This document shows, piece after piece, positions 44,802 to 56,673 of a DNA stretch of 64,000 bases. The translations under genes were made by a program, and so were the position numbers. Source of the DNA: Staphylotrichum longicolle. Taxonomy: Eukaryota; Ascomycota; Sordariomycetes; Sordariales; Chaetomiaceae. The notes under the pieces are model-generated. The model was given only the letters and a program-made list of their open reading frames with translations, searched no databases and had not been told where the DNA came from. The stretch spans positions 310,001 through 374,000 of the forward strand of contig JAHCVI010000006.1 in NCBI GenBank assembly GCA_019096155.1, read 5' to 3'. The number at the start of each line of letters is the position of its first letter. Position 1 is the first letter of the stretch.

Positions 44802-45444
44802 AGAGGGGTTTTCTGTTTTGCATGTGGTTTTGTTGATGTGCGGGAGTGGGATTGGCGTGGTGCGAGTTGGAAACCAAAATAAGAGGGAGCACGGCGTCAA
44901 GGTTAAGCATTTTCGTCAGTAAATATTTCATTTCCATAGAGCAGAAACTCGGGTATTTGCATTGAGAGAGAAAGAGAAAGTGCGGCGGTGGCAATGCATA
45001 GGATTTCAACAGTGCCGTATTATATCGACAATCTTCGTACGTCAACTTTGGTATGATTGAAAACATCAGGTAGCTTGTTGATGGAATCGATGGCTCAAAT
45101 GATATTCCATCAAAAGCCGGGAGAATGAAGAGGTCACTGGCTGTTTTGGGGAAAGATTGAGACGAGTTGAGATTGAACATTCAAGACTTGCAAATCTTAA
45201 TTATGTCTCAGAGTTTGACAGACACAAACAGTTCAAGCCTCAGCCATCTTTCGATCTCTACACACCGTCACGCCAAAACCACCAACATTATCAAACAAGA
45301 AAATGTTGTTTATTTTCCACCATGTCGTCAAGCATGGTATTTATCTACCAAAAATCATCGAAATTCCCGGAAACACTGCATGGTCCCATCGCACGCCGTT
45401 GCTTTCATGACATGGTGCCCGGAAGCGGCGAACATCAACAACAA
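44802..45444. other. Intergenic, no gene recognised
   Basis: 3' flank of the ligase gene up to the tRNA. AT-richer than surroundings, nothing coding. Confidence 0.5.
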
Positions 45445-45543
45445 GGTCGGCTGGTGTAGTGGTTATCACGTCTCGTTCACAAAGTGAATCAAATGGAATC
45501 TCTTCCACCGAGAAGGTGCCAGGTTCGATCCCTGGGTCGATCA
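45445..45543 (+). tRNA. tRNA-Val (CAC) with a 26-nt intron
   Basis: The acceptor stem GGTCGGC (45445-45451) pairs with GTCGATC (45536-45542, two GU pairs), with discriminator A at 45543. The D arm is GTGTAGTGGTTATCAC. The anticodon stem TCTCG pairs with CGAGA, with loop TT-CAC-A...C. The T arm is CCAGG-TTCGATC-CCTGG. The intron (45482-45507) sits one base after the anticodon, as in all eukaryotic pre-tRNAs. Its GTGAA can pair with the TTCAC of the anticodon loop, the pairing used by the splicing endonuclease. TTTT follows four bases downstream as the Pol III terminator. Decodes GUG. Confidence 0.93.
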
Positions 45544-45735
45544 TTGCTTTTGCTCAGCTCGTGCTCTCTCCACCGTGGGTTCGAGTCATGGCCGGATCTT
45601 TTTACCCGAGGTGTGCGAAGATCCATCAATGGATTATTTGACAGTGGATGTTTCAACAGACAACAAAGAGAATCTTTCATTAACACTTATTTCGAATGTA
45701 TTCCTCTCAAATACAAGTCTATGATCTTGGTGCCT

Positions 45736-47683
45736 TTACACCCACTCGCTCCACCGCACGCCGTGGCGGTAGACCAGGCCGTCCGACTCAAACTGGGGGC
45801 CCTCCGACTCCGGGATGTAGCCCATCTCGCAGCGGTTGAAGTTGACCTTCTTCTGCTGCTGCTCGTAAAAGACGTCGAAGCGGCCGCTGAGGGCGTCGCG
45901 CAGGTTCTGAACGTTGCCCGCCGGGTGCAGGGCGTGCCACGGCCGCACGCACGTCTGCGCCTTGCACGACTTGAGCACGAACACCAGCGCGTCGAGCCGG
46001 GCAACCACCTTCCTCAGGGGCACGCCCAGCAGCGTGGCGGGGGCCTTGGCGCCCTCGCGGAGGAGGTTGTTGAGCTGATAGGGGTCGGTCTGAGAAAGAA
46101 GAGGGTTAGTGTGATTTCCGACTTTAAAAAGAAAAAAAAGGGGGTGGGCAAAAAACACACCTTCAGGTCATACAGCTCATGCTCGTTGGTGCACCACACA
46201 GAGTAATACAGGCTGTACTCGGCCCCGATCACCCGCACGGCCTTGTACGTGTTGTTCCAGTACAACCGCGGCTCGTCGTCGAACACCTTGCCCTCGGTGG
46301 CCGCGAAACCCCAAAACTCGACCGTCACATGCTCGTGCCGGCTGACGACGGCCTCGTCCAGCCCCTTCTTGCTCAGCGGGATCGCCTCGCCGTCGAAATC
46401 CGCCCGCGACGCGGCGCCCGCCAGCCCCAGGAGGGTCGGCGCCAGATCGACGTGCGTCGTCACCACCTCGGAGACCTCCCCCTTGGGCACCCCCGGCCCG
46501 CGCACGATCAGCGGGATGTTGATGTCCTCCTCGAAGCCGCACTCCTTGCCGGGCTGCAGCCGGTGCTGGCCGATGTGGTAGCCGTTGTCGGTCGTGTAGA
46601 AGATGTAGGTGTTGTCCAGCAGGCCGTGCGCCTCGAGCCGCGCGACCACCGACGCCACCAGCTCGTCGACCGACTGCAGCGCGCGCAGCCGCTGCCGGTA
46701 GAAGTGGTCGTTGAAGTCGACGTTCTCCTGCGACTGCTTGCGCAGGCCGCGCACCCAGTTGGCGCCCGACGGCTCGTCCGGGTTGAAGTGGGGGGTGCGC
46801 GGCACCTTGACGTCCGCGAAGAGGTGGGCGTGGCGCTCCGCGGGGATGGGCGGCGTAAAGGCGACGATGTTGTCAATGTCGTCGAGGTCGTCCGGGTCGT
46901 GGGTGAAGAGGTCGGCCTGCACGTTGCTGTGCGGCGCCACGGGGGCGATGCCCAGGAAGAAGGGGCGGTCCGAGGCGCTGGCGGCGGCAGCCGCGTCGTC
47001 GAGGAAACCCAGGGCTTTTTTGGCGAGCACGTCGACAGTGTGCTGGCCCTCGTACGAGACGGGGGCGTCCTGGTTGCGCTGGTAGCTGGCGTTGAGGTAC
47101 GAGTAGGTGTAGGGGTCGAGCAAAAAGTCGGAGCCGTTCCACCCGGCCGGGTAGGGCGAGTGGTAGTTCTGAACGGTGTGGGCGTTGAACAGCTTGCCTG
47201 TGTAGTAGGTGTTGTAGCCGGCCTCCTGGAGCCAGATTGGGAGGTAGGCGTTGTTGAGCCCCCGGTCAATGAACTTGGGGTAACCGCCTGGATTCTTTGG
47301 TCAGTTTTGATTTCTGGCAGGGGGTGGGGGGGAGAAGAGAGAGGCTCACCATGAGGGGGGTTCACATCCGTGACGTTGGTGTTGTGCGCCAGCTTGCCCG
47401 TCAACAGCGAGACGCGGGCTGGGCAGCAGATGGCCGTGGTGCAGTAGTGGCGCTTATACAGCGTGCCCTCGTTGATGAGGTTCTTCTGGATCAGCGGCAG
47501 GTAGTCGAGCGACTGCATGTGCAGGTCTTGGTCGTCGGTCAGCAGGAACACAATGTTCGGCTTCTTTCCCTGCACCCCGGGGCCCCATGAGCTGCTCAGG
47601 CCCAGAGGTCTCTGCTCATTGTCGCTGGCCAGCACAGCGGGCAGCTGCAGACCTGCTGCGAGAGCGAATCCTGAGAAGCGCAT
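45736..47683 (-). CDS. Secreted arylsulfatase
   Basis: Exons 47683-47350, 47287-46161 and 46089-45736 give 604 aa. A signal peptide (MRFSGFALAAGLQLPAVLA) is followed by NIVFLLTDDQD, whose Asp pair binds the metal. The sulfatase signature is CCPARVSLLTGK at residues 86-97; Cys86 of C-x-P-x-R is the residue converted to formylglycine. TGKLFNAH supplies the conserved Lys, and YTTDNGYHIGQHRLQPGK holds the second metal-binding Asp/Asn and Lys. Sulfatases hydrolyse sulfate esters, and fungal ones often help scavenge sulfur. Activity depends on a formylglycine-generating enzyme encoded elsewhere. Intron 2 (71 nt) lies within the C-terminal region after ELYDLK. All key residues are present. Confidence 0.92.
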
Positions 47684-48449
47684 GCTGAATCAGGAATCAG
47701 ATATGATTTGAGTGGTCGAGCTGGGTATGGTTTTCCGGTCTCAGCTCTCAGAGTGTGACCGTGAAAAAACACCAGTCCAAGCACGCAACTAATAACTGCA
47801 GCAGTTTAGAAACCTTCTGTTGTTGTTGTTCGTCATGATCTCTTTATGAGATGCACAACCCATGCCCGGGAAGACGGTAGCCGCGCGGCATGTTGGAGCA
47901 TCCAATCCTCTTTTTGTTCATGGCGTTATTATTCCCGGCAATTGCGTCGGCACCATCGACCCCTTTCTGGGTTCCCCTCTCCGCATCGACGCGACTTAGC
48001 GCGAAGACCGAAACCGAGATGCAAACCCAGCATATGTTGGGCCTCACCCTCGAATTTTGGTCGTGGTGTTGCAGCTCCGCTCGTTCGCTGACCCGGGACG
48101 TTGAGTGGGCGGATAAGGCGTTCAGGGGTGTTGCGACATCGACTTATAAATGTCGTGATCGGCCGAGAGCGGCCTGAACCAGCAAAACCCACGGGGATAA
48201 GCTCTGGTTTCCCGACACCACGGCATTGGTATGCACCGAGTGTCCGATGAGAAATCCGATTGGTATTGCTTTTCTTCCGTTGACGGGAAGCACATGCAGG
48301 AAGTGAGTCGATTCAGTCAGGGACCTTACCCAAGAGCTGTCCCTTCTGCTTCTTGAAGCTGTCCCATATCCTCAGTCTTCAAGTTGTCGCTCTCAATTGG
48401 TCCAAGCCCGTTGACTTGAAATAGCTTCTTTCTATACCTCTTCTTCTAG
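47684..48449. other. Divergent intergenic region
   Basis: Upstream of both the sulfatase and the MFS transporter. No gene recognised. Confidence 0.5.
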
Positions 48450-51040
48450 ATGGTTCAACGATCAGAGCCGGCAGGCATTGAGCCTACCGAGGACTCGCCG
48501 CTCCTGGCGAAGCCAAGGAACGCCAATGGGCACGGGGAAGCGTATGTTTCCATCGCCGAGATCTCTCCTGAAGGGTCGGTCAACGGAAATGGAGTCAATG
48601 GCTCGCTCACCAAAATCAGGAGTGAAGATGAGGAAAGTCGGGGTAGCGGCGAGGTTGAGGAGAGTGCCGGGACCGCCAATGTTGCCCGTATCATCTCGGT
48701 CCTGCTCATCGGTGCGCCATCCTCCCCCTTGAACCCGTCGTCGGCCCTCGCATATTGACAATGTTTGAAAACAGGCATCTTTGTCGGGCACGCAGATGGC
48801 TCCATCCTCCTGGCAACACACCCCATCATTGCCTCGGAATTCAACGATCTGGGGAATTCAAGTTGGTTGATTACCAGCTTTGCTCTGGCGGGCGCAGCCA
48901 CCCAGACTTTGGTATGTACATCAAGTTCATCTGCTGTCCAGTGAAACACTCGAAACTAACCTTGTGTACAATAGTACGGAAAACTGAGCGACATCTATGG
49001 CCGGAAGACTATGGTCATCACTGCCTATCTCATCTTTGTTGTCGGATGGTAAGCTGCTCCCCTCGTCGGTTGGACGACCTCGAGTCCCAGATTTAGAAAT
49101 GAAATCCAGGCTAACACGCCCCGACAGCGCTATTGTGTAGGTCTGAGTCTTTGTTACACTGGTGAAAACTGTGGAACTGATCGCAGAACAGCGCCATGGG
49201 CCAGACCATGTGGCAGGTCATTCTCGGCCGAGTCATCTCTGGCGCGGGATCCTCGGGAATGGCCGGACTTGTGTCTATCTTGATCACAGGTCAGTCATAG
49301 ACGCACCGTGATACAAACCAAAACTAACCTTGATGTGCTTAGACCTGCTGCCTATTAGAGATGTGGCCCAGTGGCGCGCCTATGTCAACCTGGTCGCCAC
49401 CTTTGGCCGAAGTATCGGCGGTCCCTTGGGCGGCTGGCTCGTCGATGTCATCGGGTGGCGGTGGTGCGTTAAGAGTCCCGAGGGAAATGTGGAAAACAGC
49501 TAACGTTGCATCAGGTCCTTCTATGGCCAAGTCCCGCCAATCATCCTCGCCATCGTGCTGGTCATCATCTATCTGCCCAGTCCGCCAGCCGACTCCGAGG
49601 TCTCCGATGCACCCAACGGCAGCGCAGCCAGCCAGAAGAGCAAGCTCCAACGTATCGACTTCCAGGGCTCCATTCTGTTTGCTCTGGCCGTTTTGGCTCT
49701 GCTCTTGCCCATCGAGCTTGGGGGTGTCAAGTTCCCCTGGTCTCATCCCTTTATTATTTCGCTGTTTGCCGTCAGCGCGGTGCTTGTGTTTGTGTTCATT
49801 GCGGTCGAAAAGCGACAGGCGGAGCCGATTTTGCCCCTGGAGATCTTCCACCGCCGCGATGCTGTCTTTTCGTTTGCGATATTGGGGTGCCAGACTGCGG
49901 CACAGCTCGGGGTACGTGCATCTCAAACTTCCACGATCGAAGGAGAGATGTTGGCTAACGTTGCTATAGCTCATGTTCTCGGTCCCGCTCTATTTCCAGA
50001 TCACACAGAGAGCATCCAACACAGTGTCCGGCGCGCATTTGGTGCCTGCCGTGGTTGGAAATGCGCTCGGCGGTGTCATCTCTGGAGTGCTCATCAAGAG
50101 GTGCGTGATATCAGAAGAGTGAAGGGAAAAGAAAAAGAAGGTGGGAACTGACCGATTCAGATCCGGCCGCTACAAAGCGCTCATCATCACCGCCGTATCC
50201 CTCTCCTCCTTCAGCTACCTTCTTTTGATGCTCCGCTGGCACGGCAACACCAACTTCTGGGAGTCGCTCTACATCTTCCCCAGGTTCGTCCCCACTTCCC
50301 ACGTCCCCTTTTCCAACACTTCCCCGTTGCCACTTCCTTTCACACCCACTCCAATCCCTTCCAACCCTTCGCATGACGGATCACTAACGTGCCAAAACAG
50401 CGGCTTCGGCACCGGCATCGCCCAATCAGCCGTCTTCATCTCCCTGCAGGCCGTCATCTCGGACCCCTCGCACCTCGCCCCGGCCATCTCCTTCATGTAC
50501 CTCTCCAGCACGCTCTCCCTCACCGTCGGCCTGCCGCTGTCCAACTCGGTCATGCAGACCGTCTTGCGCCGGACCCTGAGGGCGAGGTTGCTCGACTTGG
50601 GGATGGAAGTTGGGGAGATTTCGAAGGTACGCTCTCGCTCTCTCTCTCTCTTTTTCGGTCATTGTGTCGCCCCGCTCGTTTGTTGTTTTTTAAACACCTA
50701 CTTTCGCAGCGGAGGTGCAAAGCGCCAACACGATACCGAGCCAAGGGGAGCCCAATGTTCGAGTGTACCTCAGTTAACTAACCCTCCGAGTCAGATCATC
50801 GAAAACACTGTCTCGGACGTCGACTTTGTCGACAGCGTGACAGCCAAGGTGCGGGACGCCATCGTCGGGTCATACGTCGACGGGCTGTGGTGGAGTCACG
50901 GTAAGCCATCCCCTATTCACTACATACACTGTACCTCCCCCACTGACGGATTGTCCTCAGGCGTCTCGTTTGCGTTCTCTGCCACGGCGTTTGCCATGGC
51001 GCTCATCATCAGGCAGAAGCCGCTGGATGGGGCTCGGTAG
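48450..51040 (+). CDS. MFS transporter, DHA2-type (14 membrane segments)
   Basis: Twelve exons: 48450-48711, 48775-48911, 48975-49048, a microexon at 49128-49134 (or -49136), about 49187-49289, 49343-49463, 49515-49911, 49970-50100, 50161-50283, 50401-50626, 50795-50900 and 50961-51040. Phase is kept and 588 aa result. After an acidic cytosolic N-terminus come HADGSILLATHPIIASEF, YGKLSDIYGRKTMV (the MFS loop 2-3 motif), QVILGRVISGAGSSGM and GGPLGGWLVDVIGWRW. These resemble the DHA2 drug:H+ antiporter group, including vacuolar basic-amino-acid transporters of the Fnx1/Vba type. The loop HAD-GS...LAT and SGFGTGIAQSAVFISLQAVI favour the latter subgroup, but substrate and location are not determined. 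The gene appears intact. Confidence 0.88.
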
Positions 51041-51651
51041 ACGGGGTTGGTATGCGAGGGCGGCGTGTCTGTATTCCTTTGTTGCATGTGGGATTTGGAG
51101 GGGTGTCGATAAGGGAGGCACATTGAACAGAAATGGGGTGTGCATAATTAGAACGTGGAATACATAGAGAAACTTTATCCGTGGGTTGGGGGCGGGGGTT
51201 GGTTAACAGATGAGCATTTTGGACCGAGGAAGAGAAAAATACGATTGGAAGATCCTTGCCGCTTGGAGAGCATACCTAACATTTGCAAGTATCATGGTTG
51301 ACAGCTGCTCAACACATAATCTAGAGTACAAGTCGTTTTACCTCATCAAACCGGGTTTGTTTAGTCTGTGTGGAATGACTGTCCGTATGTTCAATGTGCT
51401 TTCCAAGATGGACGAGATGCCCATGCCCTGTCGCAACATACACCTCTACATGTCGCCGGTCTCGCCTGTATCCACGGTCTCAACATGCAGCACTCATCTC
51501 TCGCCACAACCGGAATGTGCATGCATCCTCGTTTCACACCTCATCACAATACTGGTTTTGAACATGACGTCCATTGCATAAACATCCAAAACAACCCCCC
51601 ACTCCAAATATATATATACTTCATAATCGGCGACTACCTCCCTCTCGACCT
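51041..51651. other. Shared 3' region, no gene recognised
   Basis: 610 bp between the convergent MFS and kelch/BTB genes. Nothing coding recognised. Confidence 0.5.
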
Positions 51652-54600
51652 TCACGGCCCCCCAATCCCCAGCCCAACCCTCCCGTACCCCTGCCCACTC
51701 CCACCACCCACACCTTGCTGCTGCTGCTGCTGCTGCTGCCCACTCGCACCAGGCCCACCGCCAGCAGCACCGCTCCCTACCCCCGTCCCACCGCGTTCCC
51801 TCATCCTCCTCCCCTCCATCAGTCCCCTCAACCCCCTCTTCTGCAGTCCAATCACGCTGCTCAGATCCCCCGCCCACACCTCCCTCGGCGACCCGCCTCT
51901 CTCGCTATCCCCGACCTCCGACGCGCTCCACTCGCTGCCGCTCACGCTCCCCGACGCGCTGAGTTCGTCGCTGCTGGGCCGGGCCCCCGGGACGGCCGTG
52001 CTGATCTTCAAGGCTCCGGGTCTGGTGACGCTGCTCTCCGACTCGGAGATACTCCCGTTGGGTGGCGATGAGGACTGTTGCTGCATGTTGACGTCGGCGA
52101 GACCGCCGACGAGGCTGTCCAGCCCGGACGAGAGCGGGAAGAAGTTCGGGTTGAGGCTTCCGTCGATGCCGCGGCCGCCGCCGGCGGCCATGGCTGTGGC
52201 GTTGAACACCGCGGCGGCGTTGCGGCTGTCGAGGAGGCCGTGGAGACGCTCGACGACTGCCTCGAGGAGTCCGTCAATGCGGTACGGGCGGGCGATCTGC
52301 AGGAGGGAGCAGAGGATTTGCGGTGTGCAGAGCGGGGAGGACGGGGCGGGGAGGCTCGAGGTGTAGAGGAAGTGGAGGAGGGCTTGGATGGTGAGGTACG
52401 TGTGCGGGAGATAGAGGCATCTAGGCCGGCTGTTGGGCGGAAGGGTGCGTGGGTTGGGGCTGTATTGATGGCGGCGGGGTCCACGAGCGCCCGGTGGCGG
52501 GGTTCCCGGCTTTGCTGGCCGAGCTGTTGATCGAATACAGGGTGCTCCCACTCATGTTCCCGGGTGTGATGGTGAGGTTGGAACTCCGGATGGAGCCGCT
52601 GGGTGCCGAGACCGAGTTGGACCGGAGGGTGGCCGCGTCGCTGCCATCCTGCGTCGCTGTGCCCTCTCTCAGCAGCTGAACAAAGTACGGACCCCACCTT
52701 CTCGCGACGATTCTCGAGTTGATCGGTATCCGCTCGCCACCAATGCAGAGGATATCCATATCGGCGAGCTCCCTCAAGGCAAGCGCCTTCTCGCCCAGTT
52801 CTTCAGCGGCTCGGCTGTGAAATCGCCCACCAGCGGTGAAACCCGCCTTACGGGCCAAACTCAAACCGGGGCCCGTGTAGGGGCAGCTCGCACTGACGAA
52901 GCCGCTCAAAGGAGCCGTCTTGCGCGGGTTGTCGTAAAAACCAAACGCCTCAAGCTCGACCATGCACACGTTGTTAAAGTTTATCCGGCGATGGTTGTAG
53001 TCATCCACGAGGCTCCGTTTCCGGTTGCCCAGCACGACAAATGTGTTCCGCCTGTTCCACAAGACACCGCGGTTCCAGGAACCCTGGCTGAACACGGCGC
53101 CGCCGGCGTCAATGCGGCTCCAGGTCAACGTCCGCAAATCCAAGGCCACAGCGCGTATTCCTGCTTCGACGAAGTGAGGTAGGTGCCGCTCACGACAAAA
53201 TGGGTGTCGATGACGCCGCCATTCGGGAACCGCAGACCGGGCGGGCTGTAGGTGCCGCTCATGGCCCGTTCGGTGAGGTGGCCGTCGGCGTCCGGATCTG
53301 CAGCTCCAGCTTGACATCCAGAAAGTTGTAATTGCTGTAAATGAGCATGCTGGACCCGGGCTCTCTCGCTCTTGGCTGATCCCGCGCCACCCTCCTGCCG
53401 CGCGCTGCCAGGGAACGACCGGCCGAGCTTGGCGGTGACGGAGGGAGGCAGCGGCGCGACCACGCTACGGTACGCGCCGCAGCTCTTGCCCAGTGATTGC
53501 GTGGAGACCCATTTCAAGCTGCGCAGATTGAAGACGCTGATCTGCTCAATGTAGTGGTTTGAGGCGTCCTGGCCTCCGACAACAATCATCTCGGAACCGC
53601 CAGTCCCGTCAATGTTGATGCCGATACGGCCCTCGTTGGGGTTGCTGGTAGAAGGGTTGTGTTGCAGTGCCGAAAGCGGTGCTCTGTGCGACGCAAAAGT
53701 CGCCGAAGAGGGGAGAATGCAAGCGCAATGGGCATAGCGGCCCTGAGGCGCGTCTTGAGTCGGGATAAAGGTCCACTTCTTGGTCGCCACGTCGTAGATG
53801 TAAATGTCGGACATGACAGTCACCTCAGGCTGCTGGTCTTGGGGAATGTTTTTCTGGTTCGTTGTCGGCGACATACCACCGTAGCAGACCAGTTTTGTAT
53901 CCCCCAGTGCGCACATGGAATGAAAATATCGCGGCGGGGGAATGTCGCCTGTCGTCTCCAACTTGGTCCAGTGGCGACGAATAAGGTCCAGCTCGTACAA
54001 GTCCGCGGTCAGAGGCGCGGGCCTACTCCTGGACAATATCCTTCCTCCAAACACGTACAGCTTATCTCCCAGGATGGTGGTCGTCGCGCCGACCAAGGGG
54101 TGCGGTTCCCTTCCTGTCGTTCTGTGCACGTTGCACATCAGTCCTGACAAATGTGCCGACGGCGTCGCGGTTCCAACTGCGGGCCCGCCGGCCTGCGACC
54201 TCGACTGGCCGATATTCGGTGACGGCCCGGCCGACAAGGGGCCGGTGCTCTTCGGTGTCAGGTTGTCACTCCGGTCATCTTGCCCATCCTGTCGGGAAGA
54301 GCTTGCCAGGCTACTTTGGCTGCTGTTCATGTTGACGTCCTGGTTGTGACTGAGCTGTCCTCTCGCATACAGCCCGCCGCTCATCTCAGCGGATGATGAC
54401 GACTCCATGGTGCTTGGGCGGGAGTCCGGTTCGTGCGCCTCAGTGTCCAGAATGGTGGCCAAACTGCCTTGCTGCGGTGGCCGGACCAGAGGGGTCACGG
54501 GGCTCGCTGGAGAAAGATGCGGGGGCGGTTCGGGCAAAGGCTTCGCGAGGCTATTCTGCAGACTCAAGCTTCGTGCATGGTGCGGCAGGGCGGGGCGGGT

Positions 54601-54864
54601 GCTTCTGGGTAGGAGAGGGGCTGAGGCGGCGGACCTCTCGAGCGCGGGGAGCGGGGGCTCGGAAGGCCGTCGGAGAGAAAGTTGCGAGGGCTTCCCCGGG
54701 GTGATCTTCTTGATACCGCGGAAGGCCGAGGACAGGACACCGCCGGCGGATGACTTGGACGGTGAGCGTTCTTCGGATTCCGAATCGGAGCGCCGGCTAA
54801 AGTAATCGTCCGCTGCGGCCTGCTGCTGGCCTTGTTTGCCAGACGTTAGTCCAAAGCCCGGCAT
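51652..54864 (-). CDS. ral2: Ral2-like kelch-repeat and BTB protein, with frameshifts
   Basis: ATG at 54864 (MPGFGLTSGKQ). A Ser/Pro-rich N-terminus precedes kelch repeats: ATTTILGDKLYVFGGR, FHSMCALGDTKLVCYGG, WTFIPTQDAPQGRYAHC, EMIVVGGQDASNHYI. Then the conserved MLIYSNYNFLDVKLELQ appears in another frame (from 53348 for about 30 codons). The first frame returns with GTYSPPGLRFPNGGVIDTHF and SGTYLTSSKQEYALW. After about 53147 the conserved LDLRTLTWSRIDAGGAVFSQ, the BTB part (ADMDILCIGGERIPINSRIV, RRWGPYFVQLLREGT) is in a third frame. From about 52450 the first frame resumes (YLPHTYLTIQALLHFLYT, IARPYRIDGLLEAVVERLH) to a Gln-rich tail at 51652. S. pombe Ral2 activates Ras1 in polarity and mating. 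Conservation across all frames suggests residual assembly indels rather than a long-dead gene. Confidence 0.78.
51714..51740. repeat. (CTG)n microsatellite encoding a polyGln run
   Basis: Nine consecutive CTG/TGC units. On the minus strand they encode the QQQQQQQQ stretch in the C-terminal tail of the kelch/BTB protein. Confidence 0.85.
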
Positions 54865-56673
54865 CGTCAAGGCGTGCGGTCGCGTGCTGCGCCGCAAGGC
54901 ACAGCTAGCGAGCTAGGGTAGATGGTGCTTCGGGGAATTTTGAGTTTGGGGAGTTGAGGCTGCGCGGACAAAAGTCCGGAGCTGCTCTTCTGATGATGAT
55001 GCTTGGACAGGAAAACACCAGCGAGCAACACAACGTTGCAACGGTGCGCCACGTGGAACAAGATCAAGGAAACAAAGTGTCAGGAAGAAAAGAGATTCTG
55101 GAAGCAGGTTTGGAAGGTGTCCGAGCAGTCCGCCACGGCGGCACAGACCGGGGATTGCTGACGGGTTGAGACCCGAACGACGGCGTCTCCTGACCCTGGC
55201 GAGATGACGGGGTCAGGGACCGGGGCCAGGCATGGGCCGGGAGTGCCTTGGTAGCGGTCCTCCGGCGCCTGGGACTCACCCGAGTCGCCGTCAACCCACC
55301 CAGCGATCTTGGTCGAATGGGGCAGAGAGGTGGTAACGAGGTAGAGTGACAGTAAGGATATTCGCGAAGGCCGTAAGCGAGGCCGGGGGCATGAGATTCT
55401 CGCCCAGACGGAATGGCACGCCGACAAGGGTGAGTGAAGACCGGAACGGTGCCGCGAGCGTGCGCGCGCGGCGAGGAGAAGGACGGGCAAGGGGAGGGAG
55501 CAAAGAGGTGGGGGGAGGGGGTTGGATGAGATCACCGACTGTTGCGCGCGTACCTTTCGATGATGGAAGCTGTACCAATCAATCCCGGGGTTGGACCTTG
55601 GATTGACGGGCAGACGAATCGCCTCCTCGCGGGGACAGTGGAGGACAGGAGCAGATTCAGTCGCGAGGTCCGTCCGCCGCTTTGTTGAGGAGACCGCACG
55701 GACGACTTTGGGATGAACGAGCGGGAGACTGAGAAAAGGGGGGGTGTCGGTGAGGGCTGGCGGGAATGAGGAAATGAGGAAATGAGCGTCGACGAGGTGG
55801 ATGAAGCCGCCAGTGCTGAGAGTGGAAGTGTGGACGGTAAGCGCCGTGGAAACCGGTAGCCGCAGCGATCACGGGCCCAAGAAGGTCGGGCAAGGGAGTG
55901 CTTGGCGCGATGCGATGCGCTTCAGCGAAAGGTGAATCTGCCACGAGGTCACCGCGCAGAGGTCGATCGCACGAGGCTTTCCTAACTCCACTGCGCGTTG
56001 ATGAATGTGGGGTTGAGAGTTGTGGACAGCGCCGCTCTGTGGCTCCTTTTTTCTGGGGTCACTTGGTGGGGGAGGAGGGCACGGATCAAGTGCTGGCTCG
56101 GTCCCCTGGTTTCTGCCTGGGATCCGGCGAATGGGCGGGCGGCAAGCCGATTCAATGCCCACAGGCACATGTGCTGAGTCAAACATGCACTTCCATCTTC
56201 CCCCCCTGCATATACTGCTGGCCCTGCGTTTTACTGGGCTTCCTGTGCATGGTCGAATTGTCAAAGCGATGCATAGCAATTGGGCCGCTGTTTCAACGTT
56301 TCGCCGGAACACATGTTACCGATCAAAGCGCCGTCAGCGCTATCACTGGTCTTCCCTGCATCCGCGGACACTAGCCGATGGCCACGTGGGAGACGGAGAT
56401 GGCCGACATCACATGGGACAGGATTGGGAGAAGATCGTCGATTCCCTTGGTGCTAACCTGCTAACTCAAGCCTCACCCGCTCACAGAAGAATCAGGGCCC
56501 CGGGGATTGCTCCGCTTGGAGGAGGGGTGATTCCCATCCCTGCCTCGTCTGACGCCTTCAATCTCGGTTATGTCCGGGACAGATGGCGACCCAGATCGAT
56601 CTTGGCTTCATTTATGGTTTTTATGGCTTTTTTTTTTCCTGTCCCTCCAACATCACCAACTTCCCTCACCCGC
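54865..56673. other. Long 5' leader/promoter region of the kelch/BTB gene
   Basis: 1.8 kb between the kelch/BTB start and the 3' end of the peroxiredoxin gene, both leftward. Open frames on the minus strand around 55080-55535 are rich in Pro, Leu and Ser without a domain and probably belong to a long leader. No gene assigned. Confidence 0.5.

Noticed and set aside
45555..45605. Second tRNA-like T arm (GGGTTCGAGTC) just after tRNA-Val
   Set aside because: T-stem pairing is weak and no acceptor, D or anticodon arms can be built; at best a relic.
46179..47354. Plus-strand 391-codon frame over the sulfatase
   Set aside because: Antisense shadow; the minus strand has the sulfatase signature and spliced exons.
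55080..55535. Minus-strand frame with a Leu/Pro-rich start, possible small secreted protein
   Set aside because: No clean signal-peptide cleavage or Cys pattern; lies in the long leader of the kelch/BTB gene.
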